Of a stretch of 41,464 bases of DNA, positions 1 to 8,820 are shown piece by piece; the first letter of the stretch is position 1; every line of letters begins with the position of its first letter. The translations under genes and the position numbers were made by a program. This DNA is from an uncultured Bacteroidales bacterium (lineage in GTDB: Bacteria > Bacteroidota > Bacteroidia > Bacteroidales > P3), in the NCBI GenBank assembly GCA_905233895.1, contig CAJOFL010000008.1, forward strand, positions 1 through 41,464. Reading direction: 5' to 3'. Below the pieces are notes generated by a model. It ran no database searches, was not told the origin of the DNA, and saw nothing but the letters and a program-made list of their open reading frames with translations.

Positions 1-1611
1 ACTCTGACAGTCTGCAATCTTCACAGTGTCGAGGTCGGCGAGGTAGAGGTCGTCGGCCGAGAGGATGCCGCCGGTGCCGATGATGAAATCGCTCTCGGAG
101 GGGGCGATGCGGTAGAGGACGCCGGTGGTGCGGAGGTGGGTCATGAGGGCTATGGTGGTCTGGAGGTCGACGTCGCGGCCGCAGAAGATGACCTCCTCGG
201 CGCGGTCGATGCGGATGCGGTCCTGGAGGTGTTGAGGGTTGAGGTCGGCGGTGGTGGCCAGCGTGGCGGTGGGTGAGACGTAGGTGCGGTAGAGGCCCTC
301 GACGCGTGTTGCCTCGGCGTCGCCGCCTACGATGAGGGTGGTTCCACGCTTGCGTGTGCGCAACGCGTATCCTTTTGCTCCGCAGGCGCTCAGAAGAATC
401 CGGATGAGGAGTGTGGATGCGAGGGTCCAGGCTGAGCCTGTGAGGAGAAGCATTCGCGAGTAGCGCTGGCTTTCGTCGAGGAGGGAATAGAAGGCCAGAA
501 GGAGGAGTACTCCGACCCCCATGCCGCCTACGATGCGGCCAAGCTTGACGGGGCGGTCGTAGCCGCCACGGAGCCAGCTGCAGGCCATGAGGAAAAGGAT
601 GTAGAAGGGGATGACGAGCGTGGTGTACTCGGGCGGGTAGTAGTTGATGTTCTCGGCCCAGAAGGTGGCCCAGAGATGCTTTAGGAGTACGAATCCGCCG
701 AAAGCGGCGGCGAAGTCGAGCAGCGGAACAGCGACGGCGCGTGCCACACGCCCTACCCAGGCCGCGAGGGCCCGCAGCCAGATGGCCGCCTGGAGCAGCA
801 GGTTGAAGAGCCGTGCATTGCGGCCGCTGAAGTATTTGCGGACGAATATGGACATGGCCCGATAGAAGGTGTAGACGTAGTTCATCGAGCCCTTCTTGGT
901 GCTTTCGCCCTTGTAGTGGATGATATGTGTGGTGGGCAGGTAGTAGTTTTTCCAGCCGGCCAGCCGTATGCGCCACGAGAAGTCGATGTCCTCGCCGTAC
1001 ATGAAGTAGCTCTCGTCGAGTCCTCCGATATGGTTGTAGACATCGCGACGGAACATGAGGAATGCGCCGGGCATGATTTCGATTTCGTTGACCGTGTCAT
1101 CGGGCAGGTGGCCCATGTAGTAGGCAGCGATGCGGCGCGAGCGGGGGAAGAGGCGTATGAGACCGGAGATTTTGTAGAATGAGGCTTCCGGGGTGGGGAA
1201 TCCACGCTTGCTTTCCTTGAGGTAGCGCCCTTCGCCGTCGACCATCTTGACGCAGAGGCCGCCGCAGTCGGGATGCTCCTGCATGAAATCGGCACAACGG
1301 ACGAAGGTGTCGGCTTCGACCAGGGTGTCGGGGTTGAGCAGAAGCATAAGGTCGCCGCTGCATTCTGCGAGCGCCTGATTGTTGGCACGGGCGAAGCCGG
1401 CGTTCTCATGATTGGCGATGACGTGGGCCTGCGGGTATTCGGCGCGCACCATCTCGATGGAGCCGTCGACCGAGTCGTTGTCGACTACCCATACGTCGAA
1501 TTCCAGTTCCGTGCCGTCGGCCAGGCGGCGTTGCGAGCCGTAGACCGACGCCAGGCACTGCTTGAGGAAGTACTTGACGTTGTAGTTGACTATGACGATA
1601 GACAACGTCAC
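1..1611 (-). CDS. Family 2 glycosyltransferase with C-terminal membrane and nucleotide-binding-like region (3' end outside window)
   Basis: About 537 codons stay open from a GTG at 1611 to the left edge, so the C-terminus is missing. The first residues (TLSIVIVNYNVKYFLKQCL) are the typical GT-A start; VVDNDSVDGS and LLLNPDTL (the DxD-like position) follow, then the MPGAFLMFRRDVY and DESYFMYGEDIDFSWR segments typical of rhamnosyl-type GT2 enzymes. After about residue 290 come several hydrophobic stretches, then TTLIVGGDAEATRV, which resembles a Rossmann-type glycine loop. The GTG directly abuts the topA TAA stop, so the two are probably co-transcribed; TTG at 1605 is an alternative start. It probably transfers a sugar to a cell-surface glycan at the inner membrane. 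The long antisense frame over it has no recognisable protein family and was rejected. Confidence 0.85.
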   Translation of the reverse strand, partial: MTLSIVIVNYNVKYFLKQCLASVYGSQRRLADGTELEFDVWVVDNDSVDGSIEMVRAEYPQAHVIANHENAGFARANNQALAECSGDLMLLLNPDTLVEADTFVRCADFMQEHPDCGGLCVKMVDGEGRYLKESKRGFPTPEASFYKISGLIRLFPRSRRIAAYYMGHLPDDTVNEIEIMPGAFLMFRRDVYNHIGGLDESYFMYGEDIDFSWRIRLAGWKNYYLPTTHIIHYKGESTKKGSMNYVYTFYRAMSIFVRKYFSGRNARLFNLLLQAAIWLRALAAWVGRVARAVAVPLLDFAAAFGGFVLLKHLWATFWAENINYYPPEYTTLVIPFYILFLMACSWLRGGYDRPVKLGRIVGGMGVGVLLLLAFYSLLDESQRYSRMLLLTGSAWTLASTLLIRILLSACGAKGYALRTRKRGTTLIVGGDAEATRVEGLYRTYVSPTATLATTADLNPQHLQDRIRIDRAEEVIFCGRDVDLQTTIALMTHLRTTGVLYRIAPSESDFIIGTGGILSADDLYLADLDTVKIADCQS

Positions 1612-3922
1612 TTATTTCTTCTTTTTCTTTTTGCTGTTGTTGATGATGTTCATTGCTTCTTCGAGGGAGAGCTTGAGCGGGTCGACACCCTTGGCCAAGC
1701 GGAAATTCTCGCCGAGGTAGGTGAGGTAGGGGCCGAAGCGGCCGATGTTGCTGATGACGGCCTCGCCGTCTTTGACACCGATTTCGTGGGGGTAGACTTT
1801 CTTGAGCTCTTCCTTGTCCTCTTCGGCTTTGCGCTTGGTCTTGATGATTTCGATGGCGCGTTCGAGCGACACCTCGTAGGGGTCGTCCATCTTGCCGAGG
1901 GAGTAGAACTTGTTGCCGCAGCGGACGTAGGGGCCGAATTTGCCGATGCTGACGGTGACGTCGTTGTCCTCAAACTGGCCGAGGGTGCGCGGGAGCTCGA
2001 AGAGGGAGAGGGCGTCTTCGAGGGTGATGCTCTCGATGCTCTGGCCTTTCTTCATGCTGGCGAAGCGGGGCTTCTCGTCGGTGTTGGTCTCGCCGATTTG
2101 GACGAGGGTGCCGTAGCGGCCGATTTTGGCGTAGACGTTCTTGCCCGAGGCGGGGTCGACGCCGAGGAGGCGGCTGCCGGTGGTGCGTTGCGAGTTCTGC
2201 TGGGTGAGGCGCACGTTTTTATGGAAGGGGAGGTAGAACTTGTCGATTACTTTGCGCCATTCCTTCTCGCCGGCGGCGATTTCGTCGAAGTCCTTCTCGA
2301 CGGTGGCGGTGAAGTTATAGTCGATGATGTCCTTGAAGTGCTCCATGAGGAAGGTGTTGACCACGCATCCGATGTCGGTGGGGAAGAGTTTGCTCTTCTC
2401 GGCGTAGCCTTTTTCAACGCGCTCGGTGCGCTTGATCTGGCCGCCCTTGAGGCAGAGGGCAATGATGTTGTGGGATTCGCCCTCGCGGTCTTCCTTGATG
2501 ATGTATTCGCGTTTGAGGATGGTGCTGATGGTGGGGGCGTAGGTGGAGGGTCGGCCGATACCAAGGTCTTCGAGCTTCTTGACGAGGCTGGCCTCGGTAT
2601 AGCGCGGCGGGTGCTGGGTGTAGTGCTGGATGGCGTCGCAGCTTTCCATGACCATGAGGGTGCCTTCGGGGAGGTGCGGGAGCATGGTGGCGGTCTCCTC
2701 GCGCGAGTCTTCGTCGTCAGTGCTCTCGAGGTAGACTTTGAGGAAGCCGTCGAACTTGACCTGCTCGCCGGTGCAGCAGAAAGCCATATCGGTGCCGGGT
2801 ACGAGAATTTCGATTTCGGTCTTCTCGATTTCGGCGTCGGCCATCTGGCTGGCTACGGTGCGTTTCCAGATGAGTTCGTAGAGGCGGCGCTGGGCGCTCT
2901 CGATGTTGAGGCTCTGGACGCGCATGTCGGTGGGGCGGATGGCCTCGTGGGCCTCCTGGGCGCCTTTGGTCTTGGTCTGGTAGCGGCGGGTCTTGACGTA
3001 GCTCTCGCCGTAGAGTTTGCTGATTTCGTCCTTGGCCATGCCCAGCGCCAGGTCCGAGAGGTTGACGCTGTCGGTACGCATGTAGGTAATAAATCCGCTT
3101 TCGTACAGCTGCTGTGCAATCTGCATGGTTCGTGCCACGCTGAATCCCAGTTTGCGGCTGGCCGGTGCTGGTGGTGAAGGGAGCGGCGGGGGTGCGCTTG
3201 GCGGGCTTGGTCTCGATTTTGTTGACTTTGAAGTTGGCCTGGGCGATGGACTGGAGGAATGCGGCGGCCTCCTTTTCAGTGTCGAAGTGGCGGTTGAGCT
3301 CGGCCTGGAGGGCCTTGCTGCCGTCCTTGGGGCGCATCTGGGCGGTGACGCGGAAGTAGGGCTTGCTCTGGAAGTCCTTGATTTCCTCCTCTCGCTCGAC
3401 GATGAGTCGGACGGCAACGCTCTGGACGCGGCCGGCACTCAGGGCGGGCTTGATCTTGCTCCACAGGATGGGGCTGATTTCGTAGCCCACAATACGGTCG
3501 AGGACGCGGCGGGCCTGCTGGGCGTCGACAAGGTTCATGTCGATCTGGCGCGGGTGCTCGATGGCGTGGAGGATGGCGGTCTTGGTGATTTCGTTGAAGA
3601 CAATGCGCTGGGTGGTCGCGGGGTCGAGCTTCAACGTCTCCTGCAGATGCCATGCAATGGCTTCTCCCTCGCGGTCCTCATCGGATGCCAGCCACACGCG
3701 GTCGGCCTCCTTGACGGCTTTCTTCAGTTCGCTGACCAGCGTCCGCTTGTCGTCGCTGATCTGGTACTGCGGCGTGTATCCGTCCTCCACGTCGATGCTC
3801 ATCTCTTTCTTGGCAAGGTCGCGGATGTGTCCGTAACTGGAACGGACGGTGTAGTCCTTACCGAGGAATTTCTCAATGGTTTTCGCCTTGGCCGGCGACT
3901 CAACTATTACTAGGTTTTTCAT
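1612..3922 (-). pseudogene. topA: DNA topoisomerase I, frameshifted
   Basis: Type IA topoisomerase, which relaxes negative supercoils. The frame from ATG 3922 carries the Toprim domain (VESPAKAKTIEKFLG; DEDREGEAIAWHL) to about residue 253 (PFTTST). The rest of the protein is in another frame from about 3163 to the TAA at 1612-1614: RKLGFSVARTMQIAQQLYES, the catalytic tyrosine motif GFITYMRTDS, and three C-terminal modules (KIGRYGTLVQ, SIGKFGPYVRC, NIGRFGPYLTY) ending in a lysine tail. The family normally reads TTSTLQQEA(S/A)RKLGFS here. The DNA lacks the bases for LQQ and most of E, a net loss of 11 bases. With those restored the protein would be about 773 residues, the usual length. Either the gene is truly broken (surprising, as topA is normally needed) or this is a sequence or assembly error. 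Confidence 0.85.
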
Positions 3923-3981
3923 CTATGTATGTTTTTTGTTTTCAATCAGTCGGTTTCGTCTTGAAATCGGAATGTAAAACG

Positions 3982-4013
3982 TAAATATAATGTATTTATT
4001 GTGCTGTCGCAAA
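3982..4013 (-). promoter_or_regulatory. Probable topA promoter
   Basis: Read on the minus strand there is TTTG (4013-4010), a 20-base gap, and TATATTTA (3989-3982). This matches the Bacteroidota pattern TTTG/TAnnTTTG except for the last base. It leaves a leader of about 50 bases before the topA ATG. Confidence 0.4.
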
Positions 4014-4038
4014 AAATTTTTTTGAACCCCGGTCGAAG

Positions 4039-4085
4039 GGCAGGCGTTGGTCAGGCGTTGATCAGGCGTTGATCAGGCGAAGGTG
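4039..4085 (+). repeat. 47-bp intergenic repeat, left copy (11-bp unit GGCGTTGATCA)
   Basis: Tandem units of GGCGTTGATCA (first unit GGCGTTGGTCA) end in GGCGAAGGTG. The reverse complement of 31692-31738 matches it at 46 of 47 positions. It lies between the divergent topA and ridA genes. The rest of 3923-4347 is AT-rich and holds the two promoters; I see no gene in it. Confidence 0.9.
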
Positions 4086-4282
4086 TATTTTAACTACTGG
4101 TATTCAGGTGGTTATGTGAATTTTAACATTATAATATGCTGATATGCAGTGGATTGAGTGATTTTTCTTAATTGTTCAATACATCCCTCTTCCGCTGCAG
4201 CGACAACCGCCCGTTGGTGGGGCGGCGCATGATTTGTATAGTGCTATCAATCAGTTGTTTGTAAACTATTTGATATTTTGTG

Positions 4283-4313
4283 TTTATTATATCGAAAAAA
4301 ATGTGTAACTTTG
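4283..4313 (+). promoter_or_regulatory. Promoter of the ridA-acd-etfBA operon
   Basis: A TTTA box at 4283-4286, 19 bases, then TAACTTTG at 4306-4313, which fits TAnnTTTG exactly. It lies 34 bases before the ridA ATG. A TTTG at 4277-4280 is 25 bases from the -7 box, so too far. Confidence 0.65.
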
Positions 4314-4347
4314 CACCCCTAACGACAACAATAAAAAACCGTATAAC

Positions 4348-4722
4348 ATGAAGAAAATCATCAACACCCCCAACGCCCCCGCGGCCATCGGACCCTACAG
4401 CCAGGCTGTGCAGGCCGGCAACACCCTCTACATCTCGGGTCAGATTCCCATCAACCCCGCCACCAAGACTGTGCCTGAGGGCATTACCGCCCAGACCGAG
4501 CAGGTGATGCAGAACATCAAGGCTATCCTCGACGAGGCCGGATACACCTTCCAGGATGTGGTCAAATCGACCTGCCTGCTGGCCGATATGGAGTATTTCA
4601 AACCCATGAACGAGGTCTACGCCAAGTATTACAATACCGACTGCCCGGCCCGCGCCGCATTCGCCGTGAAGGGTCTCCCCATGGGCGTCCTTGTTGAGAT
4701 TGAAACGATTGCTGTGAAATAA
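4348..4722 (+). CDS. ridA: RidA family reactive intermediate/imine deaminase
   Basis: 124 residues, the full family length (YjgF/YER057c/UK114). It hydrolyses reactive enamine/imine products of PLP enzymes in the cytoplasm. Seen: the opening INTPNAPAAIGPYSQAV, the LYISGQIPI strand, CPARAAF with the conserved arginine that binds the substrate carboxylate (R105), and the closing VEIETIAV with the conserved glutamate. It is first in a plus-strand operon and is followed after 13 bases by an acyl-CoA dehydrogenase. Its link to the acyl-CoA/ETF genes may be only co-transcription. Confidence 0.95.
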   Translation: MKKIINTPNAPAAIGPYSQAVQAGNTLYISGQIPINPATKTVPEGITAQTEQVMQNIKAILDEAGYTFQDVVKSTCLLADMEYFKPMNEVYAKYYNTDCPARAAFAVKGLPMGVLVEIETIAVK

Positions 4723-4735
4723 ATAAATTTTCGAT

Positions 4736-5875
4736 ATGGATTTCAGCTACACCAAGCAAGAAGAACTCTTCCTGCAGATGATTCGTGAGTTTGCAGAGAA
4801 GGAAGTTAAGCCCCTCGCCGCCGAAGTCGACGAGGAGGAGCGTTTCCCCATGGAGACCGTCCAGAAGATGGCCAAGATAGGCCTCATGGGCATCCCCATC
4901 CCCACCCAGTACGGCGGAGCCGGCGGCACCAACATCATGTACGGTATGGCCGTCGAGGAGTTGAGCCGCGTCTGCGCCACCACGGGCGTTATCCTCTCCG
5001 CCCACACCTCCCTCTGCTGCGCCCCCATCCTCGAGGCCGGCACCGAGGAGCAGAAGATGAAATACCTGCCCAAACTCGCTAGCGGCGAGTGGATTGGCGC
5101 TTTCGGCCTCACCGAGCCCAACGCAGGTACCGACGCAGCAGGCCAGCAGACCATCGCCGTCGAGGACGGTGACTACTGGGTGCTCAACGGCAGCAAGATT
5201 TTCATCACCAACGGCAGCTACGCCAACGTGTTCATCATCATCGCTATGACCGACAAGAGCCTCGGTACCAAGGGTATCAGCGCCTTCATCGTCGAGAAGA
5301 CCGACCCGGGCTTCAGCATCGGCAAGAAAGAGAAAAAGATGGGTATCCGCGGCAGCGCCACCACCGAGCTTATCTTTGAGGATTGCCGCATCCCGAAGGA
5401 CCGTCAGCTGGGTCAGCTGGGCAAAGGCTTCGGCCTCGCTATGAAGACCCTCGATGGTGGCCGTATCGGTATCGCCTGCCAGGCACTCGGCATCGCCCAG
5501 GGTGCTATGGACGAGACCATTAAGTATACCAAGGAGCGTAAGCAGTTCGGCCGCAGCATCTCGCAATTCCAGAACACTCAGTTCCAGATGGCCGACCTCG
5601 AGACCAAAGTTCAGGCCGCCCGTCTGCTCTGCCGCTCGGCCCACTACAAGAAAGACCACGGTATCCCCTACAGCGCCGATGCCGCAATGGCCAAGCTCTT
5701 CAGCGCAGAGACCGCGATGGAGGTGACCACCAAGGCCGTCCAGTTCCACGGCGGTTACGGCTACACTCGCGAGTACCCGGTGGAGCGTATGATGCGCGAC
5801 GCCAAGATTACCGAGATTTACGAAGGCACCAGCGAAGTGCAGCGCATGGTCATAGCCGGTAAGTTGTTCAAATAA
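4736..5875 (+). CDS. Acyl-CoA dehydrogenase (short-chain/butyryl-CoA type)
   Basis: 379 residues, a complete FAD flavoprotein of the acyl-CoA dehydrogenase family. It interconverts acyl-CoA and 2-enoyl-CoA with ETF as electron partner. Seen: GAFGLTEPNAGTDA in the middle domain, FITNGSYANVFI, RKQFGRSISQFQ in the C-terminal helical domain, HGGYGYTREYPVER, and the catalytic base in ITEIYEGTSEVQR (E363), placed as in short- and medium-chain enzymes. The etfB and etfA genes follow directly, the usual arrangement for a butyryl-CoA dehydrogenase/ETF complex in anaerobes. The chain length cannot be fixed from motifs alone. Whether the complex bifurcates electrons to ferredoxin is an open inference. 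Confidence 0.93.
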   Translation: MDFSYTKQEELFLQMIREFAEKEVKPLAAEVDEEERFPMETVQKMAKIGLMGIPIPTQYGGAGGTNIMYGMAVEELSRVCATTGVILSAHTSLCCAPILEAGTEEQKMKYLPKLASGEWIGAFGLTEPNAGTDAAGQQTIAVEDGDYWVLNGSKIFITNGSYANVFIIIAMTDKSLGTKGISAFIVEKTDPGFSIGKKEKKMGIRGSATTELIFEDCRIPKDRQLGQLGKGFGLAMKTLDGGRIGIACQALGIAQGAMDETIKYTKERKQFGRSISQFQNTQFQMADLETKVQAARLLCRSAHYKKDHGIPYSADAAMAKLFSAETAMEVTTKAVQFHGGYGYTREYPVERMMRDAKITEIYEGTSEVQRMVIAGKLFK

Positions 5876-5889
5876 AAGAAAGTAAAGAC

Positions 5890-6675
5890 ATGAATATAGT
5901 AGTTTGTATAAAGCAAGTGCCGGATACCACCGAGGTGAAAATCAATCCCGTGACCGGTACGCTCATCCGCGAGGGTGTTCCCTCGATTATGAACCCCGAC
6001 GACAAGGGCGGCCTCGAGTACGCCCTGCAGCTGAAGGACAAGTACGGTGCCCACGTCACCGTCATCACCATGGGTCTGCCCCAGGCTGAGGCCATTCTCC
6101 GCGAGGCCCTCGCTATGGGTGTCGATCGCGCCATCCTGCTCACCGACCGCAAGCTCGGCGGCGCAGATACCCTTGCGACTTCCAGTGCTCTCGCTGGCGC
6201 CCTTCGCACCATGGATGTCGACCTCATCATCACCGGCCGTCAGGCCATCGACGGTGATACCGCCCAGGTGGGACCCCAGATTGCTGAGCACCTCGACCTG
6301 CCGCAGGTCTCCTACATGGAAGACCTCCAGTACGATGAGGCCACCAAGACCTTCACAATAAAGAAGCAGCTCGAGGACGGCTACCAGATTCTCGAGATGC
6401 AGGCCCCCTGCGTTGTCACCGCCCTGGCCTCCAGTGTGCAGCCCCGCTACATGACTGTGAGCGGCATCGTCACCGCCTTCGACAAGGAAGTCGAGGTGTG
6501 GGGTGCCGACCGCATCAACGTCCCCGAGGAGCATATCGGCAAAGCCGGCTCGCCCACTAGCGTCTTCAAGTCGTTCCCCAAGCAGCTCAAGCCCGCCGGC
6601 CAGACCTTCGAGGTCAGCCCCGAAGAGGCCGTCGAACTGATTGTCAATAAACTGAAGGAAAAACACATCATCTAA
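5890..6675 (+). CDS. etfB: Electron transfer flavoprotein, beta subunit
   Basis: 261 residues, the normal length for EtfB, starting 14 bases after the dehydrogenase. Seen: the amino-terminal VVCIKQVPDTTEVKINP block, the nucleotide-loop region DADLIITGRQAIDGDTAQVG-like segment (here VDLIITGRQAIDGDTAQVGP), and LEMQAPCVVTALASS. It pairs with EtfA to bind AMP/FAD and carry electrons from the acyl-CoA dehydrogenase. The gap to etfA (6676-6717) holds short CCTATTAGACCCATTAGCC-like direct repeats, common between Bacteroidales genes. Confidence 0.95.
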   Translation: MNIVVCIKQVPDTTEVKINPVTGTLIREGVPSIMNPDDKGGLEYALQLKDKYGAHVTVITMGLPQAEAILREALAMGVDRAILLTDRKLGGADTLATSSALAGALRTMDVDLIITGRQAIDGDTAQVGPQIAEHLDLPQVSYMEDLQYDEATKTFTIKKQLEDGYQILEMQAPCVVTALASSVQPRYMTVSGIVTAFDKEVEVWGADRINVPEEHIGKAGSPTSVFKSFPKQLKPAGQTFEVSPEEAVELIVNKLKEKHII

Positions 6676-6717
6676 TAGCCCATAAAACCTATTAGACCCA
6701 TTAGCCCCATAGAAATT

Positions 6718-7728
6718 ATGAACTTAGCAGAATATAAAGACGTATACGTGTTTGCCGAACAACGCAACGGCAAACTGCAGAATGTGGCTCTTGAGCTCCT
6801 CGGCAAGGCCCGCGAGCTCGCCGACGCCAACAACGAGAAGGTCGTCGCCATGCTCCTCGGCAAGGACATCAAGCCCCTCGCCCAGACCCTTATCGAGCAC
6901 GGTGCCGACCGCGTCATGGTTGTCGACCACGACCTGCTGAAAGATTATATGACCGAGCCTTACACCGAGGCCATCACCGCCATCATCGAGAGCGAGAAGC
7001 CCAGCATCATGCTCATCGGCGCCACCACCATCGGCCGCGACCTCGGCCCCCGCGTCAGCGCCCGCAACCGCACCGGCCTCACCGCCGATGCCACCAAGCT
7101 GGAAATCAGCGACGACGAGGCCCACGAGTTCCGTATGACCCGTCCCGCCTTTGGCGGCAACCTCATGGCCACCATTCTCTGCAAGAACAACCGCCCGCAG
7201 ATGAGCACCGTTCGCCCCGGTGTTATGCAGAAAATGGCCGCCGACGCCAGCCGCAAGGGTGAGGTCGTCGACTACAAAGTCAACTTCGACGAGAAGAAGA
7301 TTGCCCGTGTGAAGCTCGTCAAGACCGTCAAGGAAGAAAAGACCGTCACCGACATCAGCGAGGCCAAGATCCTCGTCAGCGGCGGCCGCGGCGTCGGCAC
7401 CAAGGACGGCTTCGCCAAACTCGAGGCCCTGGCCAAAGAGCTCGGCGGCGAAGTCTCCAGCAGCCGTGCTATGGTCGACGCTGGCGTCATGCCTACCGAC
7501 CGTCAGGTGGGTCAGACCGGTAAGACCGTGCGTCCCGCCCTCTACATGGCTTGCGGCATCAGCGGCGCCATCCAGCACCTCGCCGGCATGGAGGAGAGCG
7601 AACTCATCATCGCCATCAACAAAGACAAGTTCGCCCCCATCTTCCAGGTGGCCGACCTCGGCATCGTGGGCGACCTCCATAAGATCGTCCCCATGCTCAC
7701 CGAGCGTCTGAAGACCATGCAGAAATAA
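6718..7728 (+). CDS. etfA: Electron transfer flavoprotein, alpha subunit
   Basis: 336 residues. The N-terminal half is the ETF domain ([37 protein letters not shown]). The C-terminal half is the FAD-binding domain with [32 protein letters not shown] and [19 protein letters not shown], ending [14 protein letters not shown]. This is the intact EtfA signature. It is last in the operon and followed by two hairpin terminators. The long minus-strand frame over this gene mirrors its GC-rich codons and shows no family motif. Confidence 0.95.
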   Translation: MNLAEYKDVYVFAEQRNGKLQNVALELLGKARELADANNEKVVAMLLGKDIKPLAQTLIEHGADRVMVVDHDLLKDYMTEPYTEAITAIIESEKPSIMLIGATTIGRDLGPRVSARNRTGLTADATKLEISDDEAHEFRMTRPAFGGNLMATILCKNNRPQMSTVRPGVMQKMAADASRKGEVVDYKVNFDEKKIARVKLVKTVKEEKTVTDISEAKILVSGGRGVGTKDGFAKLEALAKELGGEVSSSRAMVDAGVMPTDRQVGQTGKTVRPALYMACGISGAIQHLAGMEESELIIAINKDKFAPIFQVADLGIVGDLHKIVPMLTERLKTMQK

Positions 7729-7742
7729 CCATGGTCCCATAT

Positions 7743-7807
7743 GCTGCAACATTGTTGCAGCCTCAATTTTAGCGGCCCGCAGTAAACCTGCGGGCCGCCT
7801 TTGTGTT
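7743..7807 (+). terminator. Tandem terminators of the ridA-etfA operon
   Basis: First hairpin: GCTGCAAC (7743-7750), ATT, GTTGCAGC (7754-7761), then a short T run at 7767-7770. Second hairpin: GCGGCCCGCAG (7772-7782), TAAAC, CTGCGGGCCGC (7788-7798), then a T-rich tail. The second stem shares its core with the terminator at 28533-28565. Confidence 0.85.
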
Positions 7808-7876
7808 TGCATTACGCAATGGTAAAGTCTAATCCTTCTTACATCATCCTTTTCCTCGGACAACTCAGCCAATATA

Positions 7877-7903
7877 TATTATTATCTCTTCGAGATAATA
7901 ATA
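7877..7903. repeat. AT-rich hairpin upstream of the DUF6266 gene
   Basis: An 11-bp perfect inverted repeat, TATTATTATCT and AGATAATAATA, with loop CTTCG. No T run follows, so this may be an RNA or protein-binding structure and not a terminator. Function unknown. Confidence 0.6.
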
Positions 7904-7927
7904 CCCATGATGTTACGTTATATTGTA

Positions 7928-7982
7928 AACTCTAGGATAATTCTAGGGAAACTCTAGGGTAATTCTAGGGTAAATATAGGAA
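7928..7982. repeat. 11-bp tandem repeat, AAYTCTAGGRW, about 4.5 copies
   Basis: Four consecutive 11-base units (7928-7938, 7939-7949, 7950-7960, 7961-7971) and a decayed fifth. Each carries CTAG, so the motif recurs on the same DNA face about every helical turn. It lies 65 bases before the DUF6266 start. The stretch 7983-8046 also holds two TAACAAGCACA words. No other signal is clear there. Confidence 0.85.
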
Positions 7983-8046
7983 TACCCCCAGATAACAAGG
8001 GAGTAACAAGCACATAACTAGTATCTAACAAGCACAAGACAAGCCT

Positions 8047-8736
8047 ATGTCAAAGATCGACTCTAACGGATTGGAGCACGGCAAGCGCGGCGACAAGATA
8101 TATGTAGTACTCAACGGTCAGCAGATCACGAAAGACCTCTACCGTCCCACCAATCCCCGAACCCCCGCGCAGCAGAGACACCGTGCCAAGCTGGCCTTCG
8201 TCAACCGCCTCTCGGTGCAGCTGGCCGAGGCCGTCAACCTCGGCTTCCTACATGTAGCCAGATACACCAAGAAACAGACACCACGCAATGCCTTCGTCAA
8301 AGCCAACTGGGATAATGGGGCCTTGTGCTGGGATGAGGAGACGAATGCCTGGACCCTCTGTCCCGAGCGCCTGTTGCTAGCACAGGGGCCGCGCCATATC
8401 CCCGATGACATCACCGCCGACATCAACGGCAACCTCCTGCGCATCACCTGTCCTGATTCAGGACTTGGCAACATGTATGCCGTGCCCGACGAGCGCCTGT
8501 ATGTGGCTGTCTACCTGCCTGATGTCCCGGCGCTCAAGCTCTATGGCGGTCCCCTGCGCGACAGCTGTTCCCAATGCACTTTCGAGCTTCCCACGGAGAT
8601 GTGTGCCTCCGGTTCCCTGATGCATGTCTATGCCTGGTTCTGCGCCACCTGCTTCCATCGCGCTTCGGGTTCCAAATTCCAAGTCCGCCCCGACCAATCC
8701 AGCCCCAGCCGTTACCTCGGCACCTTCCATTTATAA
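8047..8736 (+). CDS. DUF6266 family protein
   Basis: 229 residues. The N-terminal third matches the DUF6266 family, common in Bacteroidota and of unknown function: a basic start (GLEHGKRGDKIYVV), then NPRTPAQQRHRAKLAFVNRL and a helix reaching LGF. The rest is a beta-rich region with LLRITCPDSG and LYVAVYLPDV. No signal peptide or membrane segment is visible. GC is high, like the etf genes and unlike the island that follows. The preceding 11-bp repeats may control it. The family call rests on the NPRTPAQQ block. Confidence 0.7.
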   Translation: MSKIDSNGLEHGKRGDKIYVVLNGQQITKDLYRPTNPRTPAQQRHRAKLAFVNRLSVQLAEAVNLGFLHVARYTKKQTPRNAFVKANWDNGALCWDEETNAWTLCPERLLLAQGPRHIPDDITADINGNLLRITCPDSGLGNMYAVPDERLYVAVYLPDVPALKLYGGPLRDSCSQCTFELPTEMCASGSLMHVYAWFCATCFHRASGSKFQVRPDQSSPSRYLGTFHL

Positions 8737-8763
8737 CATTTTCTCGCACGCGCGAAACATTAT

Positions 8764-8794
8764 TTTGTCAATTCAAATAATCTTCGTATTTTTG
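8764..8794 (+). promoter_or_regulatory. Promoter of the defence operon
   Basis: TTTG at 8764-8767, 19 bases, then TATTTTTG at 8787-8794: an exact fit to the Bacteroidota consensus. The DUF4007 gene starts 27 bases after the -7 box. No other promoter of this quality was seen before 24.4 kb, so the eleven genes may share it. Confidence 0.75.
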
Positions 8795-8820
8795 CATTTT
8801 AAAAATAAAGATTAAAATAA

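Noticed and set aside
1273..3177. 634-codon open frame on the plus strand
   Set aside because: Antisense to the glycosyltransferase and topA genes, which have clear family motifs. Its repetitive E/V/D/G/A composition mirrors GC-rich codons on the other strand.
3100..3200. Programmed frameshift in topA
   Set aside because: No slippery heptamer was seen, and the missing LQQE residues mean real loss of bases, not a shift alone.
4598..5749. Minus-strand frame over the acyl-CoA dehydrogenase
   Set aside because: Shadow of a fully recognisable gene.
6724..7872. Long minus-strand open frame over etfA
   Set aside because: etfA has intact FAD-binding motifs on the plus strand; the frame has no family features.
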